From NCBI RefSeq assembly GCF_001905505.1, contig NZ_LIPG01000002.1, positions 744,001 to 808,000 on the forward strand: a stretch of 64,000 nucleotides of DNA. Direction: 5' to 3'. Origin of the DNA: Streptomyces sp. CB02058. Its GTDB lineage: Bacteria > Actinomycetota > Actinomycetes > Streptomycetales > Streptomycetaceae. The position numbers and the translations under genes were made by a program. Below are positions 57,928 to 64,000 of this stretch, in pieces. Every line of letters begins with the position of its first letter. Position 1 is the stretch's first letter. The notes beneath the pieces were generated by a model. That model was given only the letters and a program-made list of their open reading frames with translations. It was not told the origin of the DNA and made no database searches.

Positions 57928-60021
57928 GTGAAACGGGAGGGTCGGCGCAGCGTGACAGATGCGGAGCGCAGTGTGCGGGGCAATGTGGCGGCGGACCCGG
58001 GGGCGAGGGCCGCAGCGGCCAGAGCCGTCCTCTGGCTGCTCGTCGCCTTCCTGGCCGTACGGCAGGTGGCGGCGGTCCTGGGCAGGCCGCCCGGTGAACG
58101 TCTCACCGATCTGGAGACCTGGACGGGTGCGGAAGGGGTCCTGCGCATCGCCGGGTCCCTGTACGAGCCCGGCCGGTTCACCGGCACGCCGTTCGCCGGG
58201 CTGGTGCTGAAGCCGCTCACGACCTCGGCGGAACAGGCCCTCGGTGTCGTGTGGACCTTCGGCACCCTGCTGCTGGTCGTGGCGCTGGGGTTCGTCGCCG
58301 TCCGCGCCCTGCCCCGACCGGTGAGCCGGCGCACCGCGTTCCTGGCGGCGCCCTTCGCGATCACCCTGCTGATGGTGTCGCTGCCCGTCCGCAACACCCT
58401 GTTCCTGGGCCAGACCAGCATCCTGCCGGTCCTGCTGGTGCTCCTCGCCTTCTTCGTGGCGCGCGGTGAGCGGCTCCCCGGAGTGCTGACCGGGATCGCC
58501 GCCGCCCTCCAGCCCGCCGTGCTGCTCTTCGCCGTCCTGTTCTGGCTCACCGGCAGACGCAGGGCGGCCGCGGCCTCCGGGGCGACGTTCGCCCTCTGCA
58601 CGGCACTGGCCTGGGCCGTCATGCCGCGCGACTCCTGGGCGTACTGGGTGCACCACCTCGCGGGAGCCGGCCTCGGAGACCGTCCGGACAGCCTGGCCAA
58701 CCAGTCCCTGCACGGCGCGCTGCTGCGGTTCGGGCTCCAGGGGCCGCTGGAGATCGCCCTGTTCCTCGCCCTGGCCGCCCTCGTGACCGTCCTCGGTCTG
58801 CGCCGCGCGGTCCGCTACGCCCGGGACGGGCAGCTGCTCCTGGCCGTCGCCGTCACGGGCTGCGTGGCCGTCGCCGTCTCGCCCACCGCCTGGCAGCACC
58901 AGCTGCTCTGGGTGCTGCTCGCCGTCGTCGGCCGGGTGGGCACCAAGGCATCCGACCGGCTGGTCTGGCCCGCTGTCGTGGTGCTCGTCCTCACCCTGCC
59001 GGGGAAGATGCTGCTCCCGAACGTCGGGGTGGTCGTGCCCGTACGCGACAACGTGCTCCTCGTCGCGGCGCTCGGCGCGGCCTGCGTGGCGCCGTTCCTG
59101 TCCCGCACCTCGCCCCACTGGCAACGTCCGGTCGCGACGGAGTACGCCCGTCCCGTCCCGGCCCGCTTCTCCTGGGTGCCCCTGCTGCCGTTCTGGAAGC
59201 GGGTGCTGACCCGCCCCAACCTGCTGCTGGAGCTTCTGCTCATCCGGGTCGTCTACTCCGCGTACGCCCAGGTCCGCCTGGCGGCGACCGCGGGGCGCGC
59301 CACCGCGGAGGAGCACGGCCGGCAGATCCACTCCGCCGAGCAGTGGCTGCACATCGACATCGAGCACTGGGCCAACCACACCGTCGTCGGCATCCCCTGG
59401 CTGCGCGACTTCTTCGACTACTACTACTCGACGTTCCACTTCATCATCCCGCTCGCCATCCTCGGCGTGCTGTACGTGCGCAGGCCCCCGGACTACCGCT
59501 GGGCCCGCACCTCCATCGGCTTCGCCACGGTCCTGGCCCTGCTCGGCTTCTGGCTCTACCCGCTCGCGCCGCCGCGCCTGATGCCGGGCCTCGGCTTCAT
59601 CGACACCGTCCACGGGGTGCAGGACCTCGACAGCCCGGACTTCGGGGCGCTGACCGCGATGACCAACCAGTACGCGGCGATGCCCTCGCTGCACTTCGGC
59701 TGGTCGCTGTGGTGCGGTGTGGTGATCGCGCTGCTCGCCCCGAGGATGTGGATGAAGGCCCTGGGGCTGCTGCACCCGCTGTTCACGGTCTCCTGCATCG
59801 TCGCCACCGGCAACCACTGGGTGCTGGACGCGGTCGGCGGCGGGGCGGTCGTGGTCGCCGGCTTCGGGCTCACGTATCTCCTGGCCGGGCCGAGGAGGCT
59901 CCGGGCCGCCGGGACGGGTGAGCGGCGGCAGAACCTGCCGGAGGGGGACACGGAGGACATGAAGGACGCAAAGGACGTGGCGGGGGAGCCGGTCGCCGAA
60001 CCCGCCGGGAGCAAGGCGTAG
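57928..60021 (+). CDS. Bifunctional GT87 glycosyltransferase / PAP2 phosphatase membrane protein
   Basis: GTG 57928 follows GAGGGGA (GTG 57952 is alternative), giving 697 residues. The N-terminal half is a GT87-type integral membrane domain: DLETWTGAEGVLRIAGSLYE, RNTLFLGQTSILPVLLVLLA, PTAWQHQLLWVLLAVV. The C-terminal half (after about residue 405) is PAP2: RQIHSAEQWLHIDIEHW, GFWLYPLAPPRLMPGLGF, AAMPSLHFGWSLWCG (PSxxF/H) and ATGNHWVLDAVGG. It probably builds a lipid-linked glycan (as mannosyltransferases using polyprenyl phosphate do) and removes a phosphate. The tail is charged and cytoplasmic. Confidence 0.9.
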   Translation: MKREGRRSVTDAERSVRGNVAADPGARAAAARAVLWLLVAFLAVRQVAAVLGRPPGERLTDLETWTGAEGVLRIAGSLYEPGRFTGTPFAGLVLKPLTTSAEQALGVVWTFGTLLLVVALGFVAVRALPRPVSRRTAFLAAPFAITLLMVSLPVRNTLFLGQTSILPVLLVLLAFFVARGERLPGVLTGIAAALQPAVLLFAVLFWLTGRRRAAAASGATFALCTALAWAVMPRDSWAYWVHHLAGAGLGDRPDSLANQSLHGALLRFGLQGPLEIALFLALAALVTVLGLRRAVRYARDGQLLLAVAVTGCVAVAVSPTAWQHQLLWVLLAVVGRVGTKASDRLVWPAVVVLVLTLPGKMLLPNVGVVVPVRDNVLLVAALGAACVAPFLSRTSPHWQRPVATEYARPVPARFSWVPLLPFWKRVLTRPNLLLELLLIRVVYSAYAQVRLAATAGRATAEEHGRQIHSAEQWLHIDIEHWANHTVVGIPWLRDFFDYYYSTFHFIIPLAILGVLYVRRPPDYRWARTSIGFATVLALLGFWLYPLAPPRLMPGLGFIDTVHGVQDLDSPDFGALTAMTNQYAAMPSLHFGWSLWCGVVIALLAPRMWMKALGLLHPLFTVSCIVATGNHWVLDAVGGGAVVVAGFGLTYLLAGPRRLRAAGTGERRQNLPEGDTEDMKDAKDVAGEPVAEPAGSKA

Positions 60022-60044
60022 AGCCTCTCCGGCCCCGTGCATGC

Positions 60045-60094
60045 CCGAAGGGGTGCCGGAGCGGTTCCTGAGAACCGCTCCGGCACCCCTTCGG
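60045..60094. terminator. Strong bidirectional terminator
   Basis: A perfect 23-bp stem (arms 60045-60067 and 60072-60094) with loop CTGA. It stands between the convergent GT87-PAP2 gene and the MHS transporter gene. Confidence 0.85.
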
Positions 60095-60178
60095 CCCGGA
60101 TCGCCGCGTCATCCAGCATCCGCCCGTGACGGGTGGTCCGCCACTCGAACGGCTCAGCGGCCGGGGGGCACCGCTGGA

Positions 60179-61534
60179 TCAGGCGCCGACCGGCACCTCG
60201 GCCCCGGCCTTCCTGCCGCTCCGCTCCCCGAGCAGCTCCGTGTCCACGTGAGCCGTCTCGCGGGCGGTGAGGGCCGCGACGACCGGCGGGAGGCAGAGCG
60301 CGGCGGCGAAGATCGCGACACCGGCCCAGTCGTCCCCGTCGGGACCGGCGATCTGCGAGGCGAAGGCCACGGCGAATCCGGCGATGGCGAAGCCGGTCTG
60401 GGTGCCGATCGCCATGCCCGAGAGCCTGACGCGGGTGGGGAACATCTCGGCGTAGAAGGCGGGCCAGATGCCGTTCGCCGCGCTGTAGACCACGCCGAAG
60501 ACCAGCACGCCGGACATCAGCACCAGCGGGTAGCTGCCGGTGGAGATCGCCCACAGGTACACCGGCATCACCACGGCGCTGCCGGCGGCTCCGATCAGGA
60601 AGACCGGGCGGCGTCCGATGCGGTCGGAGAGCCGCGCCCACAGCGGGATGGTGAACAGGGCGACCACATTGGCCAGCGCGCCGACCCACAGCATGCCGCT
60701 CCGGCTCAGCCCCACGGCGTCGCTGGTGGCGTACGACAGGGCCCAGACGGTGAAGATCGTGCTGACCGTGGCGATCACGGCTGCCGCGACGACCCGCAGC
60801 ACATCGGCCCAGTGGTCGCGCAGCAGCACGGCCAGCGGCATCTTCGCCACGCCCTCGGTCTCCGCCTGCTTGGTGAAGACCGGGGTCTCCTCCAGCGTGC
60901 GGCGGATGACGTACCCGGTGACCGCGACAGCGACGCTCAGCCAGAACGGGATGCGCCAGCCCCAGGACAGCAACTGCTCCTCGGGCAGGGCCGCGACGGG
61001 GATGAAGGCCAGGGTCGCGATGAGCTGGCCCGCCTGTGTGCCGTTGATCGTGAAGCTGGTGAAGTAGCCGCGCCTGTGCTGTGGCGCGTGTTCCAGACTC
61101 ATCGAGTTGGCGCTCGCCTGCTCACCGGCCGCGGATATGCCCTGGAGGACGCGCAGGAGGACGAGCAGCACGGGCGCCGCGCCGCCGATCTGTTCCCGGG
61201 TGGGCAGACAGCCGATGAGGAACGTCGAGACGCCCATCAGCATCAGCGTGAAGACCATGATCTTCTTGCGGCCGAGCCGGTCCCCGACATGGCCGAGGAA
61301 GAGCGCGCCGACCGGACGGGCCGCGTATGCGACACCGAAGGTGGCCAGCGACAGCAGGGTCGCGTTGGCCGGATCGGACTCGTCGAAGAAGACCTTGGGG
61401 AAGATCAGCGCCGCCGCGCTGCCGTAGATGAAGAAGTCGTAGTACTCCAGCGCACTGCCGATCCAGGCTGCGAGCGCGGCTTTGCGGGGCTGGGCCTGCG
61501 GCGGGGGACCGGCGGCAGGGTCGTGAGCGGTCAC
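60179..61534 (-). CDS. MHS-family MFS transporter, probably shikimate/quinate uptake
   Basis: GTG 61534 (GAAGGAG at good spacing) gives 451 residues with 12 TM helices. IGSALEYYDFFIYGSAAALI, GHVGDRLGRKKIMVFTLMLM, ISAAGEQASANSMSLEHAPQ with HRRGYFTSFTINGTQAGQLI, and WPAFYAEMFPTRVRLSGMAI are MHS (metabolite:H+ symporter) marks, as in ShiA and KgtP. It is divergent from the TetR and aroQ-aroE genes and shares an operator-like site with aroQ. Uptake of shikimate, quinate or a related acid is inferred from this context. Confidence 0.9.
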   Translation of the reverse strand: MTAHDPAAGPPPQAQPRKAALAAWIGSALEYYDFFIYGSAAALIFPKVFFDESDPANATLLSLATFGVAYAARPVGALFLGHVGDRLGRKKIMVFTLMLMGVSTFLIGCLPTREQIGGAAPVLLVLLRVLQGISAAGEQASANSMSLEHAPQHRRGYFTSFTINGTQAGQLIATLAFIPVAALPEEQLLSWGWRIPFWLSVAVAVTGYVIRRTLEETPVFTKQAETEGVAKMPLAVLLRDHWADVLRVVAAAVIATVSTIFTVWALSYATSDAVGLSRSGMLWVGALANVVALFTIPLWARLSDRIGRRPVFLIGAAGSAVVMPVYLWAISTGSYPLVLMSGVLVFGVVYSAANGIWPAFYAEMFPTRVRLSGMAIGTQTGFAIAGFAVAFASQIAGPDGDDWAGVAIFAAALCLPPVVAALTARETAHVDTELLGERSGRKAGAEVPVGA

Positions 61535-61585
61535 GTCGGGCTCCTTCGGGGGACGTCCGTCGGGGGGAGGGGCGAGCGGACCCGG

Positions 61586-61613
61586 CTAATTAACGCACTA
61601 GGTAGTTAGTTGC
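61586..61613. promoter_or_regulatory. TetR operator-like site before transporter
   Basis: Minus-strand ACTAACTACCTAGTGCGTTA resembles ACTAACTAACCAGTCCGTAC upstream of aroQ (62648-62674). The site is about 52 bp before the MHS start. The remaining 61614-61882 has no convincing gene. Confidence 0.55.
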
Positions 61614-61882
61614 GGATGGCTACGGATGTTGCGAGCAGTTGTCGTCCCTGTCAAGAGTCCGCGCAGGACCGGAGTCCCCGGTTCGCGTGGATTGCCGGAC
61701 TTTTCCCCCGAAAAGGGCCCGTGGATCCGGACGTTGCGGTTCCGGGCGGTGTGGTGGTGGATGTGGTCCCGGGTGGTCCGGTGCGGGGCGCGGTCCCGGA
61801 CGGTGCGTCGCCGGACGCGGTGATCGCGTATGCCCTGATCCTGGACGCCCGTGGTTCCGGGCGCCCTTGACTCCGGACGGTC

Positions 61883-62545
61883 CTAGGCGGCCCGGTCGGC
61901 CGTGAGGTACGCGATGATCATGTCGCCCAGCATGGTCCGGTAGTGCTCGCGCCGGTCGTTGTCCACCAGGTCGCGGCCGAAGAGTGCGCCGAAGGTGTGT
62001 CTGTTCGCGATGCGGAAGAAGCAGAAGGAGCTGATCATCGCGTGCAGGTCCACGGCGTCGGCGTCCGCCGTGAACAGTCCCGACGCGCGCCCCGTGTCCA
62101 GGATGCGCCGCAGCACCTCGATCGCCGGTGAACTGATGCGGCTCAACTCGGCCGAGGCCGCGATGTGTTCGGCCTCGTGTATGTTCTCGATGCTCACCAG
62201 GCGGATGAAGTCCGGGTGCTCCTCGTGATGGTCGAAGGTCACCTCGGCCAGCCGGCGGACCGCGGCCACGGGGTCCAGGTGCTCGACGTCCAGCAGCTGT
62301 TCGGCCTCCCGGATCCTGGTGTACGCCCGCTCCAGGACCGCGGTGAACAGCTGCTCCTTGCCGCCGAAGTAGTAATAGATCATCCGCTTCGTGGTGCGGG
62401 TGAGGGCGGCGATCTCGTCGACCCGGGCGCCCGCGTAGCCGATACGGGCGAACTCCCGCGTCGCCACGGTGAGGATCTCGTCCTTGGTGCGCGCCGCGTC
62501 ACGGGTGCGCACGGCCGGCTGTGCGGGTCCTTCGGTGCTGGTCAT
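61883..62545 (-). CDS. TetR/AcrR-family regulator
   Basis: ATG 62545 gives 220 residues. The N-terminal HTH is ILTVATREFARIGYAGARVD, EIAALTRTTKRMIYYYFGGK and EQLFTAVLERAYTRIREAE. The ligand-binding half has HHEEHPDFIRLVSIENIHEA and ISSFCFFRIANRHTFGALFG. It lies between the divergent transporter and aroQ, and similar palindromic sequences precede both genes, so it probably controls both. Confidence 0.9.
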   Translation of the reverse strand: MTSTEGPAQPAVRTRDAARTKDEILTVATREFARIGYAGARVDEIAALTRTTKRMIYYYFGGKEQLFTAVLERAYTRIREAEQLLDVEHLDPVAAVRRLAEVTFDHHEEHPDFIRLVSIENIHEAEHIAASAELSRISSPAIEVLRRILDTGRASGLFTADADAVDLHAMISSFCFFRIANRHTFGALFGRDLVDNDRREHYRTMLGDMIIAYLTADRAA

Positions 62546-62647
62546 CCGGATCCTTCGCGGGAGTCGGTGCGTGTTCGCGATTGTAGAGCGGCCCCCGCGG
62601 CGGCCGATTCGGTCCAGGGTCTTCCCAGCGCGGCCGTCTTTCGATAT

Positions 62648-62674
62648 GACTAACTAACCAGTCCGTACATTAAC
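62648..62674. promoter_or_regulatory. TetR operator-like site before aroQ
   Basis: GACTAACTAACCAGTCCGTA continues into CATTAAC, 48 bp upstream of aroQ. It shares ACTAACTA and AGT.CGT with the site upstream of the MHS transporter. It may overlap the aroQ promoter. Confidence 0.55.
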
Positions 62675-62721
62675 GTCGGTGCACGGCCGGGCCCCCGGGC
62701 CGCGCACCCTTGGAGTGACCG

Positions 62722-63192
62722 ATGCCGAACCCCGCAGCCCCGCCGCCAGGCGTCCCCGTCCTCGTGCTCAACGGACCCAACCTCGATCTGCTCGGACTGC
62801 GCGAGCCCGCGGTGTACGGCAAGGACACCCTGGCCGACGTCGACGAGCTCTGCCGGAGCACGGCGGCGGCCCACGGGCTGCTGGCCGACTGCCGTCAGAG
62901 CAACCACGAGGGGGTGCTCATCGACGCCGTCCACGAGGCCCGTACCGCGCACCGGGGCATCGTGATCAACCCCGCCGGCTACAGCCACACCTCGGTCGCC
63001 CTGAGGGACGCGCTCGCCGCGGTGGAGCTGCCCGTCGTGGAGGTGCACCTCTCGAACATCCACCGGCGGGAGGAGTTCCGGCACCACAGTTATGTCTCGG
63101 GCGTCGCCGACACCGTCATCTGCGGCGCGGGTGCCCACGGATACTCCATGGCCCTCACCCATCTCGCCCGCCTCCTGGAGGAGAACCGTTGA
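62722..63192 (+). CDS. aroQ: Type II 3-dehydroquinate dehydratase
   Basis: This 156-residue protein converts 3-dehydroquinate and 3-dehydroshikimate. It has [21 protein letters not shown]32 catalytic in [39 protein letters not shown] with the catalytic histidine, and [20 protein letters not shown]. Length and motifs are those of AroQ/QsuC. With the adjacent dehydrogenase and transporter it looks like a catabolic (quinate/shikimate) copy rather than the aro biosynthetic gene, but that is inferred from context. Confidence 0.95.
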   Translation: MPNPAAPPPGVPVLVLNGPNLDLLGLREPAVYGKDTLADVDELCRSTAAAHGLLADCRQSNHEGVLIDAVHEARTAHRGIVINPAGYSHTSVALRDALAAVELPVVEVHLSNIHRREEFRHHSYVSGVADTVICGAGAHGYSMALTHLARLLEENR

Positions 63193-64000
63193 GCAGCGAC
63201 TCGTATCTCGTCGGCCTCATCGGCACCGGCATCGGCCCCTCGCTCAGCCCCGCGCTCCACGAGCGCGAGGCGGACCGGCAGGGCCTGCGCTACCTCTACC
63301 GCCTCATCGACATCGGCAGGCTCGGCATCGCGCCCGAGCGGACCGGTGACATTGTCCGCTCCGCCCGGGACATGGGGTACGACGGGCTCAACGTCACCCA
63401 CCCATGCAAGCAGCAGGTGCTCGCCCACCTCGACGGTCTCTCTCCGCAGGCCGAGGCGCTCGGCGCGGTCAACACCGTCGTCTTCGAAGGGGACCGGGCG
63501 ATCGGCCACAACACCGACACCACCGGCTTCGCCGCCTCCTTCGCCCGCGGTCTGCCCGACGCGCCGCTCGACCGGGTCGTGCAGCTCGGCGCGGGCGGGG
63601 CCGGAGCCGCCGTCGCCCACGCCCTCCTCGCCCTCGGCGCGGGGAGGCTCACCGTGCTCGACGCCCGGCCCGAGCGGGCCGCCGCCCTCGCGGACTCCCT
63701 GAACCAGCACTTCGGGCCGGGCCGGGCCGCCGCCGCGGACCTCCTGGACATCGCGGCGCACACCACCGCGGCCGACGGACTGGTCAACGCCACGCCCATC
63801 GGCATGGCCGACCACCCCGGACTCCCGCTCCCCGCCGACCTGCTGCACCCGGGGCTCTGGGTCGCCGAGATCGTCTACCGGCCGCTGGAGACCACGCTCG
63901 TGCGCACCGCCCGTGCCCTCGGCTGCCCCACCCTCGACGGCGCGGGCATGGCCGCCTACCAGGCCGCAGACGCCTTCCGGCTCTTCACCGGCCGCGAACC
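63189..64000 (+). CDS. aroE: Shikimate/quinate dehydrogenase, AroE-type (cut at window edge)
   Basis: TTG 63189 overlaps the aroQ stop as TTGA and has GGAGGAG upstream, so it is a rare-start, coupled gene. At least 270 residues are visible: [40 protein letters not shown] with catalytic [21 protein letters not shown], nucleotide-binding [20 protein letters not shown], and [20 protein letters not shown]. The second strand of the Rossmann fold ends LDARPE, with Asp where NADP-specific AroE has basic residues, suggesting NAD. This fits QsuD/YdiB-type catabolic enzymes. Confidence 0.93.
   Translation, partial: MSSDSYLVGLIGTGIGPSLSPALHEREADRQGLRYLYRLIDIGRLGIAPERTGDIVRSARDMGYDGLNVTHPCKQQVLAHLDGLSPQAEALGAVNTVVFEGDRAIGHNTDTTGFAASFARGLPDAPLDRVVQLGAGGAGAAVAHALLALGAGRLTVLDARPERAAALADSLNQHFGPGRAAAADLLDIAAHTTAADGLVNATPIGMADHPGLPLPADLLHPGLWVAEIVYRPLETTLVRTARALGCPTLDGAGMAAYQAADAFRLFTGRE

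Noticed and set aside
61610..61870. 86-residue plus-strand frame between transporter and TetR genes
   Set aside because: It starts next to the operator-like site, has low-complexity Val/Pro/Asp/Gly content and no ribosome site.

Overview
The window looks like chromosome of a Streptomyces species or a close relative. G+C and third-codon G/C are very high, GTG and TTG starts are common, and families such as TerD, FmdB, DUF4383, DUF4097, SpdB/TraSA transfer proteins, DoxX and PhoD-like phosphatases are typical of the genus. No rRNA or CRISPR array was seen. One complete tRNA gene, tRNA-Val(TAC), is present.

Left chromosomal arm (1-9867): a truncated terD faces an operon of three genes: a CitE-like aldolase, a very large phosphoribosyltransferase/TRSP/PELOTA fusion, and a HAD phosphatase. 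This is the Ter-associated biosynthetic module. Then come an O-methyltransferase, an FmdB-type zinc ribbon, a DUF4383 membrane protein, a coiled-coil membrane protein and a DUF4097 lipoprotein.

Integration hotspot (9868-about 39634): two actinomycete integrative and conjugative elements (AICEs) sit in tandem at the 3' end of tRNA-Val, followed by debris of older insertions. The 46-bp tRNA 3' end is repeated at 9898, 26188, 36183 and 38018, and in degenerate form at 39591. AICE-1 (9944-26233) has a tyrosine integrase and excisionase, a Prim-Pol replication module, a small C5 methyltransferase, an FtsK-like translocase, SpdB-like proteins, a stand-alone RapZ C-terminal domain and a GntR regulator. 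Its cargo is a low-G+C retron: a DUF3800-like protein, a candidate ncRNA and a reverse transcriptase with the retron NAxxH, YVDD and VTG motifs. AICE-2 (26234-36228) has a related integrase and excisionase, a RepSA-type HUH initiator, TraSA, SpdB/SpdD and a GntR regulator. Its cargo is a NERD protein and a HEPN-like protein with a zinc ribbon. Several small AICE genes are broken. Both elements keep pairs of direct repeats, 13 bp apart, in both arms of the attachment site; these are probably integrase arm sites. The remnant zone (36229-39634) holds a 5'-truncated signal peptidase gene, an Imm32-like protein and small orphans.

Right chromosomal arm (about 39635-64000): a frameshifted membrane protein gene, a tyrosinase fused to a bulb-lectin domain, a lipoprotein, an RibD/DHFR-like protein, a MOSC protein, a flavoprotein, small membrane proteins, a DUF1254/1214 protein, DedA, DoxX, a PhoD-like phosphatase, a secreted HNH nuclease, a FetB-like permease, a HAD phosphatase, a peptidoglycan-binding membrane protein, a 14-TM drug exporter with a MarR-like tail and a GT87-PAP2 fusion. 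The window ends in a quinate/shikimate-type locus of an MHS transporter, TetR, AroQ and AroE, with matching operator-like sites before the transporter and aroQ.

The most unusual items are the retron carried inside an AICE, a 236-bp symmetric inverted repeat built from TTCTGTCA units before the AICE-1 excisionase, and the layered attachment-site array.
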